64,000 nt of DNA from Brachynemurus nebulosus (taxonomy: Eukaryota; Arthropoda; Insecta; Neuroptera; Myrmeleontidae), in assembly GCA_035578155.1 (NCBI GenBank), contig JAPWDM010000004.1:58760160-58824159 (forward strand). Direction: 5' to 3'. Below, piece after piece: positions 24,451 through 35,239 of this stretch. Numbering within the stretch: position 1 is the first letter of the stretch; every line of letters begins with the position of its first letter. Below the pieces are notes generated by a model. It was not told where the DNA came from. It did not search any database and saw nothing but the letters and a program-made list of their open reading frames with translations. The translations under genes and the position numbers were made by a program.

Positions 24451-24979
24451 TGTTATTATCTAATTTGAGGATATACTATAGTAGTTTTCTGTTCGTTGTA
24501 TAAAATTCGATCCGAAATGCTTAGCTGAACCGCTAAGCATTTCGGCGATAACATACGTACGGTAATTAAACGACATCGCTTTGTTCAAAATAAATCCCAA
24601 TTGCAATAAATTGGAGTTTTAGTAGGTTTTTACGGAGACAGCCAAAATACGCCAATTTTCAATAAGCGCTGGAACCCAAACGATTTGTCGCAGAAAAAAA
24701 ACTTAAATAACAAAATTTGTAGAAAATTTTATGTGTTTTCATTTTGTATAGAAAAGTTCTTTACGAAAAGTTAATAGTTTTCAAATTATACAAAAAAAGC
24801 AGATTTTTTGAGATTTGAGATTTTTTTACATTTTTTTGTATTTTTTGCAATGTTGCGTCACGAAATTTTGCTAGCAAACCTCAGATTCGAATTCGGCACC
24901 CAAAAAAAGTTACAGAATGGAAGAAGTCAAAACTACCCCAAAACTTTTCCCGAAAAAATACAATTTGACTGGATTAAAT

Positions 24980-25310
24980 GGGTAGATTACCAAACCATCT
25001 ATCGATTTTTTTTCTTGCTTCAGTAAGTGTCTAAAGTATCCTGCTAAAATTTTAAACGGTATAAAACACTTTGACTAGGGTATAAAATTTGACATGTTTA
25101 TGCCCGCCTGGCGGGAGTAGATTCCCGCCAAACCACCTGTCAGATTTTTTTCTGGCTTCAGTAAGTATCTAAGTCTAAAGTATGCTGTTAAAATTTCAAG
25201 CGGTATAAAACACTTTGACTAGGGTATGAAATTTGATATGTTTGGGCCCACTTGATAAGGGGCCAAAATCCCCACCAAAGGTCCCCACCAAACCGCCTGT
25301 CAATTTTTAT
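24980..25310 (-). repeat. Dispersed/tandem repeat D, copy 2 (inverted)
   Basis: Two units inverted relative to 17955-18450, each with GGTATAAAACACTTTGACTA, GGGTATAAAATTTGACATG and CCAAACCACCTGTCAGATTT. Confidence 0.7.
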
Positions 25311-26400
25311 ATCGTCGAACCTCGGCTTTCTTCGACGATATAATAATTTCGTTGTGTGACCAAATGATTATTACATTATTATTATTATCTTTCGATTACT
25401 TCATTTGCGTTTCTATGAAAATTTATTTTCACTTTGGTGGGGCTATTTTTAAAACAGAAAAAAAAACTATTAATGAAATTTTTTAACCAAAACAGATAGT
25501 TTGACATTCAAATAGTCGTACTATTATTAAATTTAAGGCTAATTTAACAACCAGAGACAAGAAAACACACGAATAACATTAAAAAATTTCCCACGTCCCT
25601 GTGTACAAATATATGTATTATACTGATGTTGAAAGCGTAGTTTACACGATACAATAATTTTTTCTTACTGTCTCATAATTAGAAGATCTTTAAATTTGAT
25701 ACTGAACAATATTAATTTCCTATAATAGCTTTGAGGACATTTAATAGCAAATTAAATATATTTTTTTATTCATTTTGCATGTTCAAAAGCTAATTTATTG
25801 GAATTTATAACTTAGTAAGTTGTAATTGACTATTAAGTCATGTGTCAAGTTTACACATGTAAACTGAACTATACATATTTTGTTTTCAGAATAGCTAGTG
25901 TCATCTCTGTTCGAATTTATAAACTATAATACCGGCCATTTCAAAAGATTAACATAATTTTTTGTATTTTTTCAAATAAATTTATATTTTACAGTTAATT
26001 ACGGGTAAATTGACTACACTGAGAGAAAAATGGCAACTTAAAAATAAATACGGTCATTATTATTTCAATAATGTCCAACTTAACAAAAAAATGATATTGG
26101 AAATCTTTATTTTAATATTTTGAATTAATGTTGTTTTCATATACTTTGTGCACACGATATGAAATCAATATTGTTTTTACGTTGAACAACATTATTTCAA
26201 GCTTTTTACAATATTAACTCGGAAGGTAAGTTTCCAGCATATTAAATCAATAAAAAACGTTATTAAATCAATAAGAAAGATTGTCAAATCAATATGGCGG
26301 CATTTTAATCTGAAATGGAAACAATTTAAACACATTCATTCGCTATACATAACAATACTCATACCTAAACAAACTGAATTTCACAGTTGGTAAGTTGTGT
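25311..26400. other. No supported gene
   Basis: AT-rich sequence. CACTGAGAGAAAAATGGCAA near 26018 resembles a transposon end, but no partner was found. Confidence 0.35.
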
Positions 26401-26529
26401 TCAGATACTAAATTTTTTGTGTGAAAAAATGTCGGGAATTAAAAGTGATTTATAATTAAAGTTAATCGATGGTGTGATAGTGTGGTGAAATAGTTAATTT
26501 GTGGTGAAATAGTTGATTTTATTTCAAAT

Positions 26530-28367
26530 CAGTTAAATGAAAAGGACGAAGACGCCGAAAAATTAACCAAGTGATTACAGCAGTCTGGCTTGGAAAACAT
26601 TTTGCCATATTTACAAAGTAAGTTTTCTTACTTCAATGTTCTTATATGTGCCAAATATTATTTTTGGGGATACTACGATTAGTACGGCGCCAAGATTTGA
26701 TGACACTTCCTTATATAACTTGACAAAATAAAACGAAAAACAAGAATAAAATTTTTCGAGATCTCGCTTCGTTGTCGAGATATCGATCGTTAAACTTGTA
26801 TTTAAGGTTACCCTTTGCCCGAAAGTTAGGCTTGTTATGACAATAAACTTCGATTTTTGATATAAAAACTAAGTGGTGAGGTTAGTTAAGGTTACCCTTT
26901 GCCCGAAGGTTGGGCCAGTTTTGACAATAAACTTCGATTTTTGATATAAATATATTTCACCAATATTTCACCAAATACAATATATCCGAATTTCATGAAA
27001 ACTTAAATACAAGTTTAACGATCGATGTCTCGAAAACTAAGGCGAATTTCAAAATTTTTTACTTTTTATTTTTTGCTTAGAATGCCAAAATCTATCAGAT
27101 CCGCTTGTCAAATTTTGTCGCCTCGGATATCGTACTCGTGCCCACATCCCATACATACAATATATTGGAATTCAAAAACAAGTTTAACTCGAAAACGAAG
27201 CGAGATCTCGAAAAATTTTATTCTTGTTTTTCGTTTTATTTTGTCAAGTTCTATAAGGAAGTGTCATCAAATCTTGGCGCCGTACTTATCGTAGTCTTGC
27301 CTTATTTTTTATTTGATTTAAAATAAATCGTTAGAAAACTTCTGCTAATGCTAGAAACTAGAAATTAAGTTTGAGCGTCCATTGGAACAGATTGATAGCA
27401 ATTACAACTAATTTTTTATATTTTATACAGTTTGAATCTGTTGATTGTTTTGCTAATGTTTGTTCCATAAGAGATGTGAGATCGTTGATGTGTTGGGAAT
27501 AACTATTGATGTTTATCTTTCTTTTCTGTGCTTTTTCAGGAATACTACTTTATCCCACGGGAAGGTAAAAAAACACCTGTGGTAGGCTGTATCAAAAAGA
27601 TGTGAACAGCAAAGTCAAGAAGAGGAAAACGAAGACGCTATCTCCAGTCGACTCAGTAGCAGAATCCACAGCGCAGTCAGCAGCAGATTCAGTTGAAGAA
27701 AACTCGGAAATAGATAGTTCTATTGCTTTAGCTCTTAAAGTGTCATTAGGCAGAGATACAGCGAATTGGAATGAAGTGTGTGACAAATGGCAAAAAACCT
27801 TTGTTATACGGCGAAAGGAATTGTCAACTTTAAGCAACATTGACTTTTTAAAGGCCTGGCCTATTTATGCCGATTCCAGAAGCTCAGATTTGGTAACTAA
27901 AATTCTATGTGAATTAAAATAAATTTTAATCAAAAAACGATTTATTTCAGATGAAAAAAGGCTTCAACCTCCTATATCCCAACAAAGAGCATATGTTGTA
28001 TGCGAAATGGGACAAATTTAAGAAATAAATTCAAAGATTTTATGAGACAGAACCGCGGAATGATTATTGCAAGGAGCTTTGTACAATAGCTAAGTGCACC
28101 GCAAATAAAGGTAATAATGTAATTTAAGTAAAATTAAAAATGAATAACATTTGTTATTGTTTAGATTCCCAAGACTATATTTTTGCAACACTTCTCAACG
28201 GAATACTGCCTTGTTCAGCGAGATTTAAGGACAATTCTGGAAAATGCAGCAGAAAAGCCACTATTTCAGATGCAAAAGAAAGTTTTGCCGTTCGACTTTT
28301 GTGCATCAATGATTACGAGAAACAAATTGATGAGCTTGTCCCAAATTACTTTTCTTCTGGACAGTGA
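26530..28367 (+). pseudogene. Decayed four-exon gene of unknown function
   Basis: Four pieces can be joined by GT-AG introns in consistent phase: exon A ending 26617 (GT 26618), exon B 27540-27892 (AG 27538-27539, GT 27893), exon C 27951-28110 (AG 27949-27950, GT 28111), and exon D 28165-28367 (AG 28163-28164). Introns are 922, 58 and 54 bp. Exon A reads LQQSGLENILPYLQ at its end, which could be part of a SAM-like helix. Exon B is basic then serine/alanine rich, with DTANWNEVCDKWQKTF. Exon C has LLYPNKEHMLYAKWDKF and exon D has ATISDAKESFAVRLL. In-frame stops occur in exon A (near 26572), exon B (TAA 27566-27568) and exon C (TAA 28026-28028). The layout recalls uncharacterised multi-copy insect proteins, but I cannot name the family. 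The true first exon is not identified. Either a dead gene copy or one captured by a transposon. Confidence 0.5.
26671..27296. mobile_element. Foldback element with ~135-bp arms, in intron of the gene relic
   Basis: ACTACGATTAGTACGGCGCC, AAGATTTGATGACACTTCC and TTTTTCGAGATCTCGCTTCG at the left recur inverted at the right, ending GGCGCCGTACTTATCGTAGT. The interior holds two units of the GGTTAG-type tandem repeat seen at 7540-8700. No transposase. It lies wholly between the exon A donor and the exon B acceptor. Confidence 0.75.
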
Positions 28368-28539
28368 GACAGGAATATACAAATATCTCAAAAGCAAGCT
28401 AAGTGCGCTTCAAAACAAGTGTAATGTGATTAAAAATAAAAGTAAGCGACTTTGGCTTACGCCGATACGAAATGGCCCATTTCAAAGGTTTGCTGTAAAA
28501 TTCTTTTAATTTTAATAATATATAGGTAACTATACCCGG

Positions 28540-28595
28540 TTATATACCCAGGTATTATATAACTATACCCGGTTATATAATACATAATAGCTATT
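28540..28595 (+). repeat. Short direct repeat ACTATACCCGGTTATATA
   Basis: Two copies of AACTATACCCGGTTATATA about 30 bp apart, with a partial GGTATTATAT between. Minor local duplication. Confidence 0.6.
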
Positions 28596-28679
28596 ATTTA
28601 AGAATATTTTTGTTTAAATTCTTGTTCCTTATCTTTTATTAGTAAGAGATATAAAATTTATTATAGGGATTCTATATAA

Positions 28680-28985
28680 ATGTAGAGTCCCTATAATAAA
28701 AATAGAGTCGTGACATGTCAGCCATTTTCTATCCAAAACAGAGCGGGAAGCTTCAAAATTAATTATCACATATTTAAGTAAATGTTTTTGAATACATAAT
28801 TATTGTTAATAAGTTATGAATTTATGAACAATTAAAAAATTTTGATTTAATTATTCTTTCTAGGTTAAACTAAATGATTTTTGTCAATATTTAATTTATT
28901 TCCAATCTATTTTACGCAAACTTGGGACAAAAAATACCGGAACCAATCAGCGTTCCGCACACATGTCACGATTCTAATGCTCTAA
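28680..28985 (-). mobile_element. MITE P, single unit in opposite orientation
   Basis: Carries the family-P ends (AGAGTCCCTATAATAAAAAT then AGAGTCGTGACATGTC at the left, ACACATGTCACGATTCTAAT at the right). The body runs opposite to the tandem units at 29964-30918: CAAAACAGAGCGGGAAGCTT is at the left instead of the right. Confidence 0.7.
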
Positions 28986-29510
28986 TGTAGAGTGCCTATA
29001 ATAAATAGAGTGATGACATGTGTGCTGAACGCTGATTGATTCCGGCATATTCTATCCAAAGTTTGCGTAAAATACATTGGGAATAAATTAAATGTTAACA
29101 AAAACCATTTAGTTTAATTTAGAAAGAATAATTAAATTAAAAATTTTTAATTGTTCATTAATTCATAACTTATTATGGTTTATTTCACTTAAATTTAACC
29201 ATGTTTCATCACCTTGAATTTAAATAATTTCCGTTTTCTTGGCTTTATCTCTTTCATTATTGCATTTACGTAAATTTTAGATTTGCAGTTTGTTTTTAGA
29301 AAAGAATAGAAAGAAGATTGATTTGCTTTGAATATAAGAATTATTTAATTTTTTAACGATAACTCATGATCAGTTGTATTTGAAATGAGGTATAACAATA
29401 ATTATGTACTCAAAAATATTCACTCAAACATGTGATAATTAATTTTGAACCTTCCCGCTCTGTTTTGGATAGAACCATGTCCCTGTCACTCTCCATTTAG
29501 TCTATTATAA
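28986..29510 (+). mobile_element. MITE P unit interrupted by repeat N
   Basis: Begins TGTAGAGTGCCTATAATAAA and follows the family-P body to TAATTCATAACTTATTATG, is interrupted at 29178-29398, then resumes with AACAATAATTATGTACTC and CTTCCCGCTCTGTTTTGGAT. Confidence 0.7.
29178..29398 (-). mobile_element. Repeat N inserted in MITE P
   Basis: About 220 bp absent from the other family-P copies. It matches 24190-24450 on the opposite strand (CCATGTTTCATCACCTTGAA, CGTTTTCTTGGCTTTATCTC). It therefore behaves as a mobile unit. No clear inverted ends or duplication were read. Confidence 0.65.
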
Positions 29511-29564
29511 AAAAATGGACCGTTTTCTGACGTCGCTGTAACTAATATACCAGATGGCGTTGAT

Positions 29565-29835
29565 TTACTAGGGGATAAAATTAGAGTCGAGACATGAGGT
29601 TTAATAGTTCGCTATTTTTCATTTAAAATAAATTGGAAATAAATTAAATATTTAAAAAAATACTTTAATTCAACCTAGAAAGATTAATTAAATTGAAAAA
29701 TTTTAATTCTTCGTTAACACATAATTTGGTGACGATACTTTTGTGCTCAATCATATGGTAATTAATTTTGACATCTATTTGATGAAAAATGCTCACATGT
29801 CCCAACTCTATTTAGTATACCCCCTATACCATTAG
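29565..29835 (+). mobile_element. Diverged MITE P copy
   Basis: Ends ATTAGAGTCGAGACATG and CACATGTCCCAACTCTATTT are related to family P, with a recognisable but substituted body (AAATAAATTGGAAATAAATT, GAAAAATTTTAATTCTTCG). Confidence 0.6.
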
Positions 29836-29963
29836 CGCCACGTAGCAAACGTAGCAAACTGTGACATGAATAGGTCCGTCCTTGAAAACAAGTGGCAGGG
29901 ACATGGATAGAACATGGACGACATGTCACGACTCTATTTATTATAGGGACTCTACTCTAATTT

Positions 29964-30918
29964 AGAGTCCCTATAATAAATAGAGTCGTAACATGTCTGC
30001 TGAACGCTGATTGGTTCTGGCATTTTGTATCCAAAGTTTTCGTAAAATATATTGGAAATAAATTAAATGTTAACAAAAACCATTTAGTTTAACATAGAAA
30101 GAATAATTAAATTAAAAATTTTTAATTGTTCATTAATTCATAATTTATTATCGATAATTATATACTCAAAAATATTCACCCAAATATGTGATAATTAATT
30201 TTGAAGCTTCCCGCTCTGTTTTGGATACAAAATGGATGACATGTCACGACTCTATTTATTATAGGGACTTTACTCTAATTTAAAGTCCCTATAATAAATA
30301 GAGTCGTGACATGTCTGCTGAACGCTGATTGGTTCCCGCATTTTGTATCCAAAGTTTTCGTAAAATATATTGGAATTAAATTAAATGTTAACAAAAACCA
30401 TTTAGTTTAACATAGAAAGAATAATTAAATTAAAAATTTTGAATTGTTCATTAATTCATAATTTATTATCAATAATTATATACTCAAAAATATTCATCCA
30501 AATATGTGATAATTAATTTTGAAGCTTCCCGCTCTGTTTTGGATACAAAATGGATGACATGTCACGACTCTATTTATTATAGGGACTTTACTCTAATTTA
30601 GAGTCCCTATAATAAATAGAGTCGTGAAATGTCTGCTGAACGCTGATTGGTTCCGGCATTTTGTATCCAAAGTTTTCGTAAAATATATTGGAATTAAATT
30701 AAATGTTAACAAAAACCATTTAGTTTAACATAGAAAGAATAATTAAATTAAAAATTTTGAATTGTTCATTAATTCATAATTTATTATCAATAATTATATA
30801 CTCAAAAATATTCACCCAAATATGTGATAATTAATTTTGAAGCTTCCCGCTCTGTTTTGGATACAAAATGGATGACATGTCACGACTCTATTTATTATAG
30901 GGACTCTACTCTAATTTA
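29964..30918 (+). mobile_element. MITE P tandem trimer, 318-bp period
   Basis: Three head-to-tail units start near 29964, 30282 and 30600. Each begins AGAGTCCCTATAATAAATAG and AGTCGTGACATGTCTGCTGA and ends ATGGATGACATGTCACGACT then CTATTTATTATAGGGACT. The terminal repeats are inverted over about 34 bp. Units join through ACTCTAATTTAGAGT. Units two and three differ at only a few positions, so the duplication is recent. No coding capacity. Confidence 0.88.
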
Positions 30919-30929
30919 GAGTATGTGGA

Positions 30930-31065
30930 TAAATAACCGCAACCAAATAACCGTGTACAAAATAACTGAATGACAAGATAAACTTAGACAAAATAACTGT
31001 GGACAAAATAACCGAACGATAAAATAACTGTACGACAAAATAACCGAACAATCAAATAAACATCG
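30930..31065 (+). repeat. Degenerate minisatellite, ~19-bp unit
   Basis: Repeats of ACAAAATAACCGAACGATAA type (AAATAACYG cores at 18-22-bp spacing), about seven copies. Confidence 0.65.
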
Positions 31066-31474
31066 TTAATTATTCTTTTGAGTTAGGGTACATGCGGCTG
31101 TGATATGATTAAGATTTTTCTTGCTCCCAATATATAAAAGATGGCTAAATTGCAATAGACCTTAGATGTTGGTATTTAAACTATTGCATTTAAAACGAAC
31201 GTTAATGGGTGAAAACTATTGTATTTAAAAAGCTAGGCTTGGGAAAGATTAATTTGAAAAATCAAATAGTAGATGATATAATACCCCTGTCGCAGCATTC
31301 TGCATAACATAGCGAATTTCCGTTTATAGAAATTAGTTTTTCTCGGAAACTAATTGACATAGAACAATAGTTTAAAGAGCTTTTTTATGTAATTTTTTCT
31401 CCTCTTTTAAATGGTGTAAAGAAATTTAGCAAAAATTTTTGAATAAGTGGAAATTTTGGCAAAAAACTAATTTT

Positions 31475-31715
31475 TTACAAGAACAAAAACCATGCTCCTG
31501 GCATCCGACGTGTCTGGCTGAAGAACTCATTCAAGGGTTTGGGACTTTCACGGTTTCCAACAAATTTCGTAAATATTAGATACTTCGTTCGAGAGTTATC
31601 GCGCGGACACATATATACATATCGCTCGTTTTCTGTCCCAATCTCTCCAAGTTTTGGACACACAACATAAACGTATTTAAATCTGTGTTTGCATCGCAAT
31701 GAACTTAAGATTTAT
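31475..31715 (+). repeat. Dispersed repeat A, longest copy
   Basis: CTGGCATCCGACGTGTCTGG, TTCGTTCGAGAGTTATCGCG, CGTTTTCTGTCCCAATCTCT, GTTTTGGACACACAACATAA and TTAAGATTTATGCTAATTAC occur in this order. It links the repeat-A module of 21350 and 50570 with the TTGGGACAGAGAA module found near 34690-35015. Nearby 31283-31320 repeats CTGTCGCAGCATTCTGCATA, also present at about 19036. Confidence 0.7.
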
Positions 31716-31829
31716 GCTAATTACTAATAAGATATAATATAAAAATCTCATGTCACAATGTTTGGCTAGGATAAACTCTGAAACTACTGAACCGATTTTG
31801 ATGTGAGACGATATTACTTAGTGCGTGTC

Positions 31830-32215
31830 AAACACGCACTTGACGAATTTTTTTTTCTGGCTTCAGTGAGTGTCTGGAATATCTTGTTAAAATTTCAACC
31901 GGTATAAAACACTTTGAGTTGGGTATAAAATTTGATATGTTTGGGCCCGTCTGGCGGGGGGTAGATCCCGACCAAACCACCTGTCAATTTTTTTCTGGCT
32001 GCAGCGAGTGTCTGGTGTATCCTGTTAAAATTTCAAGCGGTATAAAATACTTTGACCTCGGCACTTTTTTTGCATTTTCAAAAATTTTTTTAATAGTCTT
32101 GTGCCCCGCTTTGGACTGCCACGTTTTCAATTCCTAATTCGTAGGCCTGTAGACTGTTTGTGTAAAAAATCCTAACCGGTAGAAAATACTTTGTGAAAAT
32201 CGTTCAATAGCTCTT
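31830..32215 (-). repeat. Dispersed/tandem repeat D, copy 3 (inverted)
   Basis: Two and a half units inverted relative to 17955-18450, ending AAAATCGTTCAATAGCTCTT, the complement of the left edge of copy 1. This defines a common boundary for the family. Confidence 0.75.
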
Positions 32216-32733
32216 AGGCTATAACTATAGTATTATTCACAAAATAAAGTGGTAAAATCATCATTAAAATGTGTTAGGTTGTCCTGTATATACTAATATC
32301 TATTTAATTATGTGTCGTACAAGGATTAGAAAGTGGACTGTCATGGTTAAAGGACAAGTAGTGGAATGTTAAGAATTGGGTAAAAGCGTAGCGCCATAGT
32401 ATAATTAATTAATTAAATGATATCTACTCGTTGTAATCACGTTTATTCGTGAGAAAAAAAAGGCAAAAATTATTAAACCAGTATTTTTTGGGACAGTTTT
32501 TAGGAAAACTTTTTTTCTTAAAAGTTCCTGTCATCAACTTTCTACGATTATTAGGTACTAAATCGTAGTGTAGTTTCATGTCAAATTTGCGTTGAGACTA
32601 GACCAGTGACATGCGCCTCGAAAAAGTTACCCTAGAACCAAGCAGGGTATTAAAGTTATGTAAGTTACGTAGAATTTTATTTCCTAGAATTTATAGACTG
32701 ATTTGTTCATTTCCGAGTAACTACTTATAGCCC
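32216..32733. other. No recognisable feature
   Basis: AT-rich sequence with no supported feature. Confidence 0.35.
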
Positions 32734-34149
32734 AAGAGCCCGCTGTATGCAAAACCTTTGTTTAAGATACATAAACGATTTTTTGTGTGTAAGTAGTACT
32801 ACCCCAGACTTAAAGGGAGCCTCCTTTAGAATTGACAAATTTTGCCTGCATGATAAAAATCTGACGTCACTTTCGGTTATGGTTTAGTTATGTCATCAAA
32901 TGCATTATACCATAATGAAGGCTTCGAGGTCTAAAATAAAAATATCGAGGGCTGCCAAGACTTTGTAGTTCGCAACACTGAGGCTGCTTTCACTGAAAAA
33001 GAGAACTTTCAATGAAGGCAGCCTCCGTGTTGCGAATTACTAAGGCACGGCACCTCTCGATATTTTTATTTTGCACCTCGAAAGCTTCATTTTGATGTAA
33101 ATATCATCAATGTATTTGATGACATAACAAAACCATAATCGGAAGTGACGTCGGATTTTTATTATGCGAGCACAATATGGAAATTCTAAAGGGGGCTCAC
33201 TTTAGGTGTAGGGTAGTACTACTTACTAATGTTCGACCGAAATTTCGGTTTCGGCCAGTTTCGGTGCAAAATTGCTGTTTCGGTTTCGGCAGCAAAAATT
33301 CCGCAACTACGATCGAAACCGAAACTCCATTCGTGAACTGCCGCGTTGCCTTTGGTCACGATTGTCATTACTTGGACGGTATTTTTTCACTTCCAATTAA
33401 GCACAAATTAATTTTGTTAATATCAAAGTTCACTTTTACTATGATTTATTGGCAACATCATAATAATAATTATTAATTATATATCCCATTCAGTTTCAGA
33501 TCATCGAATAGACAAATGAGACAAATGTTTAATACCCAATTCTTTGAAGGACGCGGCCAAATTATCTGAATCAATATTTAAGATTTGTTTTAACTTTTCA
33601 TACAATCAATAGGAGCCATTAAAAATTAATAATGAATCTCTCAAAACAGGAATAAAGTAGTGTTTTCTTTTATTAAATTTTTTCTCGTCTCAGAAACCGC
33701 CCAAATGCCCCAGGGCCACAGAAAGCTAAATTCCGGCACGGGGAGAGAAAAAGAGGGGTAAGAAGAAAATATCTAGGGCCTAAGACCGGATTAATCTGGC
33801 CCTGACCTTGTTAATTTTAATTTAATTAAATGGAAAATAGCGGTGTATAATGCGGAGTAATTGTGAACTTATAAATTAATAAAAAGTGCTCAATAATTTG
33901 ATATTTTTTTATAGAATCTTTGGCTGTCAAAGAGATTGTAATACAGCTGGTACAATATCGATATTAAAGACCGATTTAAATAATTATTGGAAAGATTTTT
34001 TCTGGGTGAATTACATACTTTCTTATTCTGAAACCGAGACAGCATCCGAAATTCGGTTTCGGTTGAAAAACTAGTTTCGGTCGGACATTACTACTTACAA
34101 AAAACCGTTAATGTATCTTATACATAGGTTTTTCATACGGCGGGTTCTT
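32734..34149. mobile_element. Foldback element split by an hAT-like insertion
   Basis: Left arm from AAGAGCCCGCTGTATG through GTAAGTAGTACTACC and AGACTTAAAGGGAGCCTCC to a centre near 33005. The right arm repeats these inverted, through GGCAGCCTCCGTGTTGCG, GGGGGCTCACTTTAGGTG and GTAGTACTACTTAC. It is then interrupted at 33227-34090 and resumes with ATACATAGGTTTTTCATACG to GCGGGTTCTT. Without the insertion the element is about 550 bp and nearly all arm. Confidence 0.8.
33227..34090. mobile_element. hAT-like element, perfect 8-bp duplication
   Basis: Ends TAATGTTCGACCGAAA and TTTCGGTCGGACATTA are inverted with one mismatch. CTACTTAC flanks both sides (33219-33226 and 34091-34098). Subterminal parts are rich in TTTCGGTTTCGG repeats in both orientations. 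864 bp, no transposase frame. Confidence 0.88.
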
Positions 34150-34511
34150 GTTCTATTTATTATTATTTCAAAAATATTTCATAAATTTACTACTTCAGTA
34201 ATATTATTGACTAATTTTTATTTAGCAAGCAATTGATGAAATTGTTTCTTATTGATCTAATTATTGTCATTGCATTCTTAGAATAACGTTTTCACTGGAA
34301 TGTCAACGGGTTTTCTTTAATTTTGTTTAACATTAACAGGTAACGAAAACAATTTTATGTTATGTATCATTAGTGAAGGACTAGACATCATGAATGTTTG
34401 TATCTTTTCTTGTTTTGAGGGCGAGAATGGCAAAACTAACAAATAACTTCTTATGTAATAAATGAATTGCTTCTGATAACTTATTTACGATTTGAAATTG
34501 ACATTTCTTAT

Positions 34512-34800
34512 CAGGGCTGCCAGATTGTATAATTGGATACAAAATCTGTATAATTTGGTTACTTTATGTATCCTCTTTGTATAAGAAACTTTGTTGTATA
34601 ATTGGATACAAACACCGAAAATTTAGACTGAATACGCTGAACATAGCAGTTGCAATTCGTTGTTAATATGACATCACGTTAGACCCAAAAAAACTACATA
34701 CCGCGCATTCTCTGTCCCAACCTCGTATATCAAAAACTACATGTTTTAGGACACACAAAAAACATTAAATTATGTATTTACATATATACTTATCTATCTA

Positions 34801-34880
<80 letters not shown>

Positions 34881-35228
34881 TAACCAACATCAAAGGGTGT
34901 AATTAGCATAAATCTTAAGTTCATAGTGATGAAAACACAGATTTAAATACGTTTTTTTGTGTGTCCAAAAGTTGGGAGTTTTCAGATACGAGGTTGGGAC
35001 AGAGAAGGCGCGATATGCCCTTATGTATATATGAATTTTCTTTCGTTCTAACAAGATTGCAAAAATGATTAAAATTTAATAATTAAAGTTTAGTCGAAAA
35101 AAAAAAATCGGTTCATTTTTTTCTTGCTCTTTTTTTGTAACGAAAAGTTGTTTTGTATAATGGGGGTCCATTTTGTATAATTTCAGAGACTTGACTGTAT
35201 AAACTAAAAATTTTTACTGGCAGCCCTG
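34512..35228. mobile_element. hAT-like element, perfect 8-bp duplication
   Basis: Ends CAGGGCTGCCAG and CTGGCAGCCCTG are perfectly inverted over 12 bp. TTTCTTAT flanks both sides (34504-34511 and 35229-35236). Subterminal TGTATAATTGGATACAAA motifs recur. Its interior holds a (TA)n-centred foldback at 34690-35015. Confidence 0.9.
34690..35015. mobile_element. Nested foldback with (TA)n at its centre
   Basis: Left arm GCATTCTCTGTCCCAACCTC plus GTATAT, TTTTAGGACACAC; right arm inverted (GTGTGTCCAAAAGTTGGGAG, ATACGAGGTTGGGACAGAGA). A (TA)n array fills 34804-34878. The right arm also carries ATTAGCATAAATCTTAAGTT, shared with the repeat-A copy at 31475-31715. Confidence 0.65.
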
Positions 35229-35239
35229 TTTCTTATCTA

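Noticed and set aside
27592..27840. Minus-strand frame of 82 codons
   Set aside because: It is the reverse shadow of exon B of the spliced gene relic.
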